Position numbers and translations under genes: made by a program. Of a DNA stretch of 64,000 nt, positions 38,101-44,929 are shown in pieces. The first letter of the stretch is position 1; each line of letters starts with the position of its first letter. The notes under the pieces were generated by a model. The model saw only the letters and a program-made list of their open reading frames with translations, ran no database searches and was not told where the DNA came from. The stretch is from Apostichopus japonicus (taxonomy: Eukaryota > Echinodermata > Holothuroidea > Aspidochirotida > Stichopodidae). The DNA is taken from NCBI RefSeq assembly GCF_037975245.1, contig NC_092577.1, positions 31,339,398 through 31,403,397 of the forward strand, given 5' to 3'.

Positions 38101-38447
38101 TTTTAAGTGCTTGCTTCAAAGTTGTGGAGTATACTACAAGTACTAGAGTCTATGTACTTTAGTGTAGGCTGGCACTAAACGTTAACTTATTTACAGTATA
38201 ATAACCTAGCCTAGGGTTATTAGTACGGGCAATACCCTTGAGTTCTTACTTGGGGACTAGGCCTACGCACACAATCTCGTAATATGTATACTAAGACAAG
38301 TAACATGATAACTGTGGTAACTATTGTACGAGTTTGCCTAACGTTGGTCTGAGTTAGCCCGCTCCGCCGTTCAACCTTAAGTTCCGTACCTTTCGTCGTA
38401 ACTGCTTTTGGGCTTTTCCTTTTTCTTGCAGCCTTTTTCCTATCCAT
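13955..38447 (-). CDS. ASPH: Aspartyl/asparaginyl beta-hydroxylase (complete gene, 14 coding exons)
   Basis: ASPH is a type II ER membrane enzyme that hydroxylates Asp/Asn in EGF-like domains using Fe(II), 2-oxoglutarate and O2. I joined 14 exons by matching GT..AG sites and phase into 4035 nt (1344 residues plus TAA). Residues 1-40 are basic and cytosolic; 41-66 are a membrane span; 107-893 are Glu/Asp-rich repeats; about 895-1175 are TPR-like helices (SPRARYGRAQ, DGFAKVHLGFI, FHLGDAYQR); about 1176-1344 are the oxygenase domain. Iron ligands are His1266 (PHTGPTN) and His1311 (FEHEVW); 2-oxoglutarate contacts should include Arg1275 and Arg1321. As in the family, no third acidic ligand is seen. 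The human enzyme is 758 residues; the extra length is almost all acidic repeat. The start is the ATG opening MDRKKAARKRK. Alternative junctin-like isoforms are possible but not shown. Confidence 0.95.
14388..14706. repeat. 172-bp tandem duplication covering the ASPH exon 13 donor, with tRNA-like relics
   Basis: Two copies (14388-14534 and 14558-14706) share TTCTAACTAGCAACCTCAA, CCATTAGTTGGTCGCGATCC and TTTATGTTGCCTTTACC. On the minus strand each copy contains a tRNA-like string (AGAGCGCAGGGCTTTTAAGC in the right copy), resembling the D-arm end and anticodon arm (anticodon TTT) of tRNA-Lys. The T-arm is degenerate, so this is a SINE-like relic, not a functional tRNA. The right copy runs into the real exon 13 donor; the left copy holds a decoy of it. 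Confidence 0.7.
14700..14830 (-). CDS. ASPH: ASPH exon 13 (first iron ligand)
   Basis: This exon is too interrupted by flanking stops to appear as a long ORF; I located it by its motif. Acceptor CTCATTCCAG, donor ACCAG/GTAAAG, 131 nt. It encodes VKFSVMHPGTHVWPHTGPTN, then CRLRSHLGLVVPGGSRIRVV. The His in PHTGPTN is an iron ligand, and the Arg in CRLR is a 2-oxoglutarate contact. Confidence 0.95.
15905..16275. repeat. Five-copy tandem repeat (about 75 bp) in ASPH intron 12
   Basis: Units share GGTTTCTGTTACCTCTGATT, TTAATTAG.TAGAT, GACTAAGA.GCAAGAAAA. Small indels separate the copies. Confidence 0.85.
16383..16474 (-). CDS. ASPH: ASPH exon 12
   Basis: Acceptor TTCCTGTTACAG, donor GGCCAG/GTAAGC. 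It encodes TKDQKGCSRTPKTCEIIDSI and PDSAGCKRGQ. The two cysteines in C...PKTC match the pair known to form a disulfide in human ASPH. Confidence 0.95.
17106..17241 (-). CDS. ASPH: ASPH exon 11 (start of oxygenase domain)
   Basis: Acceptor TTTTTGTAG, donor AGAG/GTGAGC, 45 codons plus one base. It encodes KLEDNWKVIQKEALALM and LQDTGDWKQYMLYMRG, matching the human NWKLI...GDWSQFTLW segment at the N-terminal edge of the beta-hydroxylase fold. Confidence 0.94.
18299..18436 (-). CDS. ASPH: ASPH exon 10
   Basis: Acceptor TTATTTCTCAG, donor GTAAAG/GTCAGT, 46 codons in phase 0. It encodes AYRVYEDAAQRGLFRSAMQR, then SLYNVDNLHGQPWWTAKEAK, the link between helices and catalytic domain (human QRSLYNVNGLKAQPWWTPKE). 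Confidence 0.95.
19020..19211 (-). CDS. ASPH: ASPH exon 9 (TPR-like)
   Basis: Acceptor CTGTTTTACAG, donor AACGAG/GTGAAT, phase 0 at both ends, 64 codons. It contains VLKVAPNDGFAKVHLGFIVK and YFFHLGDAYQRTG, nearly identical in pattern to human ASPH. Confidence 0.95.
20454..20590 (-). CDS. ASPH: ASPH exon 8 (TPR-like)
   Basis: Acceptor TTTCTCCACAG, donor GAACAA/GTAGGA. It encodes the FPEDLKIRKELGVQYLIMGQ block, corresponding to human DTSLKNDLGVGYLLIGD, a TPR-type helix pair. Confidence 0.92.
20651..20712. repeat. Inverted pair of a Penelope-like terminal fragment (24-bp perfect arms)
   Basis: Arms 20651-20674 and 20689-20712 are perfect complements (GTAAAAGTAAGTTGGCCTGA...) around a 14-base loop, TCGTTCCTATCAGG. 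The left arm plus loop resembles the reverse complement of the retroelement tail at about 34290-34345. It lies in ASPH intron 7, 60 bases upstream of exon 8. Confidence 0.8.
21290..21560. repeat. Degenerate ATTTGAATATGCATG repeat in ASPH intron 7
   Basis: About a dozen irregular copies of CATTTGAATATGCATG or CATTTGAATATTCACGTAC with variable spacing. Confidence 0.75.
21660..21760 (-). CDS. ASPH: ASPH exon 7
   Basis: Acceptor CACTTTACAG, donor ATGG/GTGAGT. One base completes Ser986, 33 codons follow (AIIAYGEVKDALNCPDEVKK and the basic block MRRRAERMSFM), and a G is shared with exon 8. It aligns with the human ETYQEV...KRRSDRQQFLG region. Confidence 0.9.
22221..22357 (-). CDS. ASPH: ASPH exon 6 (first TPR-like helices)
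   Basis: Bounded by AATCCACAG/AAAAAG and AAAAG/GTACAG. It encodes KKTEPALRKFEGLIQKHPLS then PRARYGRAQALDQLAEEQRS, matching the most conserved helical block of ASPH (KYPQSPRARYGKAQ in human). Confidence 0.93.
22405..22840 (+). mobile_element. 5'-truncated LINE tail in ASPH intron 5
   Basis: On the + strand the sequence encodes LNSFKRKLKHYLLNN before a stop near 22560. This is the typical last helix of non-LTR retrotransposon ORF2 proteins, which often end 'SFK.KLK.YLL'. An AT-rich 3' region ending AAAATAAACTTGAAAC follows. No upstream RT domain is present. Confidence 0.45.
23382..23521 (-). CDS. ASPH: ASPH exon 5
   Basis: The acceptor is GATCTGTTCAG and the donor CAACAG/GTAACA. CT completes Pro894, then RRGGLDKAEPKEDEEEEEAE continues the acidic region. 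DQKISKEIVAAEKLLQQ starts the helical region and corresponds to the human segment that includes AELDAAEKL. Confidence 0.85.
25290..25370 (+). repeat. Short LINE/SINE-type tail in ASPH intron 4
   Basis: TTTGGCGATATATAAGTCCC followed by a TTATTA run is the common 3' end pattern of many invertebrate retroposons. A comparable CTTTGAGATATT...ATTATTATTA tail is at about 31205-31245. Confidence 0.35.
26883..29243 (-). CDS. ASPH: ASPH exon 4: 786-codon acidic repeat exon
   Basis: The exon is a single open frame of 2361 nt between AAATTAG/AAGAAG and GTTACAC/GTAAGA, open throughout and in phase with both neighbours. It encodes about 25 copies of a 20-33 residue unit built on DSDIPVEQTEE, EEPVEEKVEDEP and EETAE. 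The content is overwhelmingly Glu, Asp, Val and Pro, with no Cys or aromatic residues inside the repeats. In vertebrate ASPH, junctin and junctate the luminal acidic region is linked to low-affinity Ca2+ binding; the same role is inferred here. An alternative acceptor three bases downstream (29240) cannot be excluded. Confidence 0.9.
26960..29090 (-). repeat. ASPH: Coding tandem repeat, about 25 units of 60-99 bp, in ASPH exon 4
   Basis: On the + strand each unit reads CAGGAATGTCACTGTCTTC..., the antisense of DSDIPVE. Units near 28730-28990 alternate 22 and 20 codons twice (a 126-bp doublet duplicated), which suggests a recent local expansion. All unit lengths are multiples of three, as expected if the reading frame is under selection. 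Confidence 0.9.
30424..30531 (-). CDS. ASPH: ASPH exon 3
   Basis: The acceptor is CTGCCAACAG and the donor GCTG/GTAAGG. It encodes 35 whole codons, SPVWISAKAFVDQALGKDGP followed by a Gly/Pro/Lys stretch ending PPKAKA. Both phases fit exons 2 and 4. This juxtamembrane luminal segment has no motif I recognise. Confidence 0.85.
31789..32466. repeat. GGTA/GGGA tetranucleotide tract, about 680 bp, in ASPH intron 2
   Basis: The tract consists almost entirely of GGTAGGTAGGGAGG permutations on the + strand. It is purine-rich on that strand and pyrimidine-rich in the ASPH transcript, and begins about 25 nt downstream of the exon 2 donor. Open frames across it are composition artefacts. Confidence 0.95.
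32490..32642 (-). CDS. ASPH: ASPH exon 2 (membrane anchor)
   Basis: The exon enters with GG (completing Gly20) and ends ATTAAAG/GTAAGG. It encodes a Ser/Lys/Gly linker, then WQMLLGFTLVVVAGVAAAI and LGVISVDEIK, a clear single membrane span (residues about 41-66). It is flanked by two tandem arrays: a 136-bp repeat overlaps its acceptor and first 22 bases, and a GGTA/GGGA tract starts about 25 bases beyond its donor. Confidence 0.9.
32621..33300. repeat. 136-bp tandem array (five copies) overlapping the ASPH exon 2 acceptor
   Basis: GTTGATCCATTAGAACTTCT recurs at 32621, 32757, 32893, 33029 and 33165, an exact 136-bp period. Only a few substitutions separate the copies, and the last one diverges near its end. 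Read on the minus strand, each copy carries the polypyrimidine/AG of the exon 2 acceptor plus the first 22 exon bases. Only the copy at 32621 continues into the real exon. Confidence 0.95.
33770..35065. repeat. Dispersed repeat family copy 1, interrupted
   Basis: The flanks 33770-33850 and 34430-35065 match 56205-56920 in order. Shared strings include CAAATATCATAAC, AAATTGCATTG, CATAGCCCATA and CTAGTCTACG. The middle is occupied by unrelated sequence with a Penelope-like tail, so copy 1 looks like an older element with a later insertion. Confidence 0.65.
33975..34350 (+). mobile_element. Penelope-like 3' tail fragment
   Basis: A C run is followed by a pyrimidine-rich stretch and then CCGAAGA, the stem GATCC TGCTA GGATC, and GAAAGGTCAGGCC. 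The layout (GAAGA, stem-loop, GAAA) is the same as at 819-856. No coding part remains. Confidence 0.45.
36850..37222 (+). mobile_element. MITE with TTAA termini (373 bp), ASPH intron 1
   Basis: Both ends are TTAAAGG..., with inverted termini TTAAAGGCATTGAAGACTTG and its imperfect complement at the right end. TTAA at both ends fits the piggyBac or Kolobok type of target site. An inverted copy lies at 42046-42416 and a partial one at 55577. No transposase is encoded. Confidence 0.7.
37422..37799. mobile_element. Small TIR element (about 378 bp), ASPH intron 1
   Basis: The left end CAGGTTTTTTGTTA and the complement of the right end, CAGGGTTTTCGTTA, form imperfect TIRs, followed inside by GGGTCAA on both sides. 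CAAAC flanks the element on each side as a possible 5-bp target duplication. The superfamily is uncertain. Confidence 0.45.
38390..38447 (-). CDS. ASPH: ASPH exon 1 (start, basic cytosolic tail)
   Basis: ATG at 38447 begins MDRKKAARKRKSPKAVTTK, then one base G before the donor GTACGG. Lys/Arg-rich content before a membrane span agrees with type II (N-in) topology. An upstream in-frame ATG exists in the same open frame, but the residues between the two do not look like this family. The 5' leader and promoter should lie in 38448 to about 38640; I see no defined core element. Confidence 0.85.
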
Positions 38448-38679
38448 TGTGCTGATTAAATTAGTAAATGAAATTGACTTCACGGGGAAAACACGTCGAC
38501 AAGAAAATTGCGAGAGACAGGACCACGTTGAAGAGAAGAAATATGAGGTCAATGCCAGGTCACAAGACCCTGTGCACATACGTAAACAACTTGAGCTAAC
38601 ACAGAGTACATGTGCACGCTGTTTTTCTGGCTGGTAGTATTACGTAATATGTTGATACAGACATTATAGACCGGCAGCC

Positions 38680-39475
38680 CAGAGCACTTTGATCAAACGA
38701 ACGAGGTACCAATATCTGAGTATTGGAACATTTGTGGAAAAACCCAGTATATCCAAAAGTGGACGTCTGCCGTGGTCGCTCTGCTGCATGTGGCCCATGG
38801 GGCCGGTTAAAGGGGGCCAAAAAATGCATCTGATCAAACGAACGAGGTACCACTTGAAACCAATGTCAACTTAATGCATGAATGCCACATAGTACTGAAT
38901 GGCCCATGACAGACAAATTTTCTGCTGCAAAGGGCCCGCCAGACGCCCCAAAAGGGCCCCTAAAAATGCATCTGATCAAACGAACGAGGTACCACTTGAA
39001 ACCAATGTCAACTTAATGCATGAATGCCACAAAGTAATGAATGGCCCATGCCAGACAAATTTTCTGCTGCTAAGGGCCCGCCAGACGCCCCCAAATATGG
39101 CCCAAATGCCCATTATCGTAGCATTGACCCAGATTAAATATGCAAGGTACCACTCAAAACCGGTTTGGAATGTTCGGGTTGATCTTACAGACTATGGAAA
39201 TAATCATGCCAGACAAATTTTCTTCTACAAAGGGCCCGCCAGACGCCCCAAAAGGGCCCCTTAAAATGAATTTGATCAAACGAACGAGGTACCACTTGAA
39301 ACCAATGTCAACTTAATGCATGAATGCCACAAAGTACTGAATGGCCTATGCCAGACAAATTTTCTACTGCTAAGGGCCCGCCAGACGCCCCCAAATATGG
39401 CCCAAAATGCCCATTATCGTAGCATTGACCCAGATTAAATATGCAAGATACCACTCAAAACCGGTTTGGATCCAC
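38680..39475. repeat. Higher-order repeat, 300-bp unit of two related halves
   Basis: GATCAAACGAACGAGGTACC occurs at about 38692, 38829, 38972 and 39272. The related form CAGATTAAATATGCAAG occurs at 39130 and 39430. Thus 38971-39270 and 39271-39470 repeat with a 300-bp period, each made of two halves of roughly 145-155 bp sharing CAAATTTTCT and GGGCCCGCCAGACGCCCC. Confidence 0.8.
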
Positions 39476-40084
39476 ACAAAAACAATATTAAATGCAAAGG
39501 TACTTTCCACAGAGTAAAGAACTACCATACTCGGTTGGCGGGATGCTTCTTGGTATTAGCATATCACATGGACTCATTGCCGAACACGTTCATGTATACA
39601 GAATCTCTGCACCATTGGTCAGTTAACTGGGTACAGCCAGCTGACGCAAACACAAATATAGGGTCTGCTCAAACAAACTTAATGAGGATATTGAAAAGGC
39701 GTAATAAAATTTGTACTACCACGACCTCGGGTAAATTGTCTAATCATTATAATTTCTTCTCTGCCTGCTCAACCCAGGACAGTTATGCAACTATGGTAGG
39801 AGAAAATTTAAATGAAGGTTATTTTGGACAGATATCTCTTTCCGTGACAGGGCAAGGAATTAAGGGCCCGGTAAGCAAGAACGTAATGGTCAGTCGTGGA
39901 TTCCGGTCGGCGACACGCTGAGCGGTCGATGTCGATCCCGCTGATAGGTCCACCAAATACTGGTCTGTACATAATTGTGTTATTTCCAGCCTATATAGCG
40001 CAGACCGAGTGTAGGATTTACAGCTGGTCACGGAGATTGAGGCGTGGAACTTCTGAAACGGCCTGCCAACCACACATCATCTTC
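39476..40084. other. Unassigned interval
   Basis: An open frame at 39466-39921 (+, 151 residues) begins inside the repeat array. It has no motif I recognise and no flanking splice support. I see nothing else here. Confidence 0.4.
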
Positions 40085-40092
40085 CATATAAT
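40085..40092. repeat. Target-site duplication, left (CATATAAT)
   Basis: This 8-bp sequence is identical to 41798-41805 and lies immediately outside the left TIR. Confidence 0.85.
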
Positions 40093-41797
40093 CAGTGGCG
40101 TCGCCAAGGGGGGGGGGGGCAGGGGGGCACGTGCCCCCCCGAGTGCCCCCCCATCTGAGATTTGGGTTGGTAAAAATATATATATATATTTTGTTATATT
40201 CAACTCCCATCATCTGAGTTGGTTTTTCATAAGGACAAAGAAGCACAGTAATTCGTATTTTCTTCAAATGAGCTGCGAAAAATGAAAAAGTTTATCCTTG
40301 AACGTCGGGTATCGAAGTCGTGACCTGCGCCATCACAACAGGTGTCGATATTTACATTGAATGTGTCAGTGTTCACGCCATACCAGCGGATATACACGTC
40401 CGGTTCGCGAGCTACATGACTGTGAGAAGGGAGGGTACTGCAATATGTTGCCTTGGTCTGAGGTTGACAGGTTAGGAGCTGACGAAATGTGAGAATGTGA
40501 GGGTCCGCAGGCACCATACTTGCCTATATTTGTGGACCCATATATTAACCCTGTTGTGTAGGGGTGCAGAGGTCATTTGAGGTTAGATGCTTGTAGGAAC
40601 AAATGGCGAATGTTCACACCTGCATACTGAGCCATACTCGATGTGTGATCAAACTTTGGATTGCATGGTGAGATCCCTGATAGGAGCCAATAACGATGCT
40701 GGAACCTGTTACATCTTAACAGATACTGGGCGAAAACGAGAAAGACAAGAAAGGAGTCGGGGGTCATGCACACATTACTTCAACAAATGTAGGTTCTATT
40801 GATATAGGGTTAGGCATAATATCGACAGCATGTGGTTCATATCCTCTGCAAAATTCTGCCCCTTGTTAAAATCATTACCTCAAAAATAGCAATTTCTGGA
40901 GATATCTTCAGATCGAATTAAGCATCATATGTGGCAGCATTTTGCATCTAGCCCATCATCCGTAAGCGAAAATTTTCCAAAGGGGAGGGGGGCAGTGGCG
41001 GCGGAACCGGGGGCTTGGGGGGCTCATCCCCCAATGAAAAAGTTGAGGGGGCAAATGCATGATAAGCCCCCCCCCCATATTTACCAAGGCTCCGAAACGT
41101 GCATCTGCCCATTTTTCAATGCATACTTGTCGATCTGTCCGATGCACACGTATACTATATAGGTGTAATAATTTTAGTAAATGCTGGGGGGACCCTCGGC
41201 CCGTCCCCTGGCTATAGACCACATTGTCACCCCAACCGCGTCTTCACGCCCAGTGAAAAGTGGAAGCAGTGAGTGTGAGTACCGGTAAGCGCAACACAAC
41301 TTCGTCTTAGGCCAATGACTTGCTTCATTTCAGCCAGTTCTCCAACATCCCCTTATTACACTCAAAAACGTCTTTGCGAGTACACTACGAGTAATAGCTA
41401 CTCTCTTAAAACACCATCGAATATACAAATTACAATGTTTTTACAGACTTTTACGTGCAATCTGAGAAATTGCAGGCTTGAGACCCATATTTAAGGGCTA
41501 GGTATTCGCAGCATAAAACACTCGGAAAGTGCCGTTTCCGGCCATCTGGGGGTTTGAAAAACCCAAAAATTTCTTGTACGCTCCGCGCCAACCGATGGTG
41601 GCGCTCCGCTTAGATAGTCTCTACACATTAGCCCCCCCCCCAATAATTTTCCCGTTCTGCCGCGCCTGGAGGGGGCACCCCCTCCCCTTAGACCCCTCCC
41701 CCAGGACGGCGATCCGTATCCACCTAAGTGCCCCCCATCAAATGCTGGTGCCCCCCCTGTGCCCCCCCCCAGTCTGAAAAGTCTGGTGACGCCACTG
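40093..41797. mobile_element. Non-autonomous hAT-like DNA transposon, 1705 bp
   Basis: The ends are CAGTGGCGTCGCCA (left) and the complement of CAGTGGCGTCACCA (right), flanked by the 8-bp duplication CATATAAT. TIRs starting CAGTGGCG with 8-bp duplications are typical of hAT. The subterminal regions are G/C homopolymer-rich. There is no transposase ORF. A second terminus-like sequence (GCAGTGGCGGCGGAACCGGG) at about 40991 suggests another element nested inside. Confidence 0.8.
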
Positions 41798-41805
41798 CAT
41801 ATAAT
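41798..41805. repeat. Target-site duplication, right (CATATAAT)
   Basis: Exact match to 40085-40092, directly after the right TIR. Confidence 0.85.
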
Positions 41806-42045
41806 CATATAACACGCCTCGGGATTACGTTCCTTTGTTCAGTCACAATGATAAGACAAGATACACGATCGCCATGATATCTCTATTATAATGTGTAGTT
41901 AAAAGTATATGTGCTCCAATTAATTAACTGAATACGTTCGCTAACTTAGGTCTGGTTGTGCCGTAACCATCAATATAATCATGGTTTAGGTTTGAAAAAT
42001 GGAATTATAAGCTGCAGGCCAACCTTATTAAGCGATCTTCATACT

Positions 42046-42416
42046 TTAAAGGGACTCGAAGACTCGCGCACAAAGACACGTCTGATGCCGGTAATCTGAC
42101 CTAGTTTCGAATGAGGTGTAACAGCACTGTTTGACACTACAGTCAATCCCATAAACTACACACACAGCTTGCTACCGTCGGTATTTAGACACTAGTGTAC
42201 AGTCAATACATGTAGCTACGGTCAATACCCACAACACAGTGTATATGTAGCAGCGATGGACATCTCAGGTCTAGATAAAATTAGATAACAAGGTATCACG
42301 TTTCATTACTGTCTGCATTTTGTAGCGACAGGAAGAAAACTTCACTTGCAAGCAACGGAAAGTTAACTTTTGCAGAGGGTGACACGCGGTTTGGGTCGAG
42401 TCTTCAATGCCTTTAA
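42046..42416 (-). mobile_element. MITE with TTAA termini, inverted copy of 36850-37222
   Basis: The copy reads in the opposite direction and carries the same internal strings (for example AAGTTAACTTT, GATACCTTG/CAAGGTATC, CTAGTGT). Termini are TTAAAGGGACTCGAAGACTC and its partner, ending CTTTAA. Confidence 0.75.
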
Positions 42417-43870
42417 GCAACATCATCTCGTATCATAACGTACGTACATGCAGTACGGTATGCGGTTCTACATATTTCCAGAAATTGGCAATCAAAACGA
42501 AAACATGCCACTTCAAATGAGGAATCATGTTTTTTGATTGTTTTTCAGGAAACTTGGAGTAAAATTACTCATGTTTTCCTTTCCCTTCAAACTGCAGGAA
42601 CTATACAAACCAAGGGGTTGGTGCGGGCTAACCTGGTATTGAGTCCACCAGTAGGCTATATCCTGCCAGAACAACAATTCCCTGGTTTACCTGCCTCGGA
42701 CATGTTAGATCTCAGTCGCGGTAGACTTAGGGGAATTCGAGCTGTGCCAGTCACATTTCCACTCTCGTTTCCGTTGCTAGGCTTGGGCAAATTTATTACG
42801 TTACACACAGGCTAACGTTCCAGACTATAATAACCTTGAACGGTGAAGAAGTGGGCAGTGGCGAAAAATGAACGGCAGTCTTACTAAAAAGGGCTGATTT
42901 TGAAATGAAAACACCGCTACTCCCTCCTTTGCCCTACGGTAATATCCAAAAGATTTGTTATAAAGTATACGATAGACTTTCATGAGAGGATTCTGGCCTT
43001 CCAGACATAGAATTGTCTTCAGTTACTCATTTCAGACAAATATAACATCTCTCTGTTTGTATATATAAACCGCAGACGTGTTATTACCGGTAATATCATA
43101 AATCCTGTAGAAAGTGAAACTTATAGCACCGGAAGCCATGGTTTCATGTTTCTCTTTTTCTTAACAGAGGAAGTGAAATGGTAAACGTGGTATCGCTTCC
43201 TCAATATGCTCATATTTCGAACAAGACCAAAGACATATATATACATCAGTTGCCTATAACACACTGGTGTTTGCCAAAACCCTGCTGGTTTAATATTTGT
43301 TATCTTAAAGTTGTTATCAATATAAAACTCGGGTTCTTCATATATCATACCACCATACGATATCGCCGTATCGCGTACACCATCCTGTACTGCAGCAAAC
43401 TATACTCGTTTACATCCAACACTCGCCAAACTCAGTGTTTTCACTTAGCCGAGGATTTGTTTCTGATCTGTTTCATATAACAGCGACTACCATCCAATCG
43501 ACGTGGAACCTTATTTCACGGTTTGGGTATATAGAAATATTGAAAAGTTCTCAGTGCGAGAGTAATTATTCGTTCCAATACTTGTAATGCAAAGCGTGAA
43601 TCATAGATATATGCATAGCCTATACGTACATGGAACATACTTTGTTGCTGATATATACCGAGTGAGGAATAAATTTATATTTGGATAAAAAAAACACTGA
43701 AAAAAACGTTACCGGTTCATATCACAAACCGTTGCTATATATTGCCATTCGACTGCAGTTATACAAAAGTCCTTCGAGTGCTTTCATCAGCTGAACTGCA
43801 GTAATACTAAATTGTATGGTCGATCACAGGAATATATAGATTCAATCTAATGTAAGAATCTCTTAATACT
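42417..43870. other. No gene seen
   Basis: An open frame at 42534-42815 (+) has a plausible upstream AG but no recognisable domain and no partner exon. The remainder is AT-rich with no clear structure. Confidence 0.4.
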
Positions 43871-43918
43871 GATAAATTAAATCGAAAAACGGATAAGAAA
43901 TAACTAGAAATCGAGATC

Positions 43919-44149
43919 ATGGCAGTTTCCTTTGGTATCTTGGTTCTGTTCGGTTGTCTGATGGCGTTGATAATGTGCATCCTGTTGGTTGTAGGGACTA
44001 CAACTCTGTGTGGGCTGCAAGATCGATTATTTACTACCCACCATGCATCTGAAGACATCGCGGCCCAGCATCAACGCGGAATGGTTGCAGAGGATCAGAG
44101 GCGGATGGAAGAAGGAGTTGCAGGGACATATAACCCAATTCAACAGTGA
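43919..44149 (+). CDS. Small single-span membrane protein, 76 residues (unrecognised)
   Basis: ATG at 43919 begins MAVSFGILVLFGCLMALIMC, continuing ILLVVGTTTLCGLQ, a strong hydrophobic span near the N-terminus. A short polar tail with EDQRRMEEGVAG follows, ending at TGA 44147-44149. I do not recognise the family. Support for a real gene is the diverged copy at 59078, where the membrane part is well conserved. It might be the first exon of a longer gene, although I found no clear donor before the stop. The tail sequence favours a short helix at the membrane surface. Confidence 0.45.
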   Translation: MAVSFGILVLFGCLMALIMCILLVVGTTTLCGLQDRLFTTHHASEDIAAQHQRGMVAEDQRRMEEGVAGTYNPIQQ

Positions 44150-44929
44150 GTCTACAGGTGACAAAGATTGGCGATGCAAGAAACCAGTTGACTCTTTACT
44201 AGCTATACAATATATACCAAGCTTAGATTAGTGTTTAAATTTCGCAACTGTTAAACCCTACAATTGGACATCATATTGAATTGACGTGTTTGGCGCAAAG
44301 CTCGGGAGGGATTTCGATAAAGCTTTCACCCTTTTTAGCTTGCAACATCTACAAAATCATGGTATATTTTTTTTTCAAGTGGCGTGGAAGTCCAAGCCTT
44401 TAGCTATCATGTGGTGGGTAGGACATGTTGGTAGGACAAACTTCAACTATGGTCTATATAGCGACATCGAAAAGTGTTCAATTAGTGTGTAAGTCAATGG
44501 AGCAATTACTTCTGGCATGTACGATGCATGATACAGTTTGCGAACCAGACGCTCTTTAATGTAGAAAGAACAAGTAATTACTAGATAGATCTGTCAACTT
44601 AATTAAAATGAACACTGGGAGTTGATCAGTTGCGTAGCAAGTAGCAACAAGGCCCGGTGCCACACTATATGGATGGAGGGTCGTTGAAAGCGACACCCAT
44701 GTATTGGGATCAGCCCACGAGATAGTTGATGCATGGTTATTATCCAATAGATCCCAGTAGGATTACGTATGCATACATTATAAAATAAATGCTGGTAACA
44801 TCACTGAACTTTGCCTATAACCCTATTCCTTAAGTAAACCTATAGAATGCTTATCTTTCGTGTTTACTATACCATATGTCAACATTTAAATAAAAAGGTT
44901 TCAATTTAAATTTACTTTGAAGAAACGTA
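44150..44929. other. No gene seen
   Basis: Sequence between the small membrane-protein ORF and the LINE remnant. Only short random open frames. Confidence 0.4.

Noticed and set aside
39466..39921. 151-residue plus-strand open frame
   Set aside because: It begins inside the 300-bp repeat, has no recognisable motif and no splice or copy support.
42534..42815. 93-residue plus-strand open frame with an upstream AG
   Set aside because: No domain recognised and no partner exon found; treated as chance.
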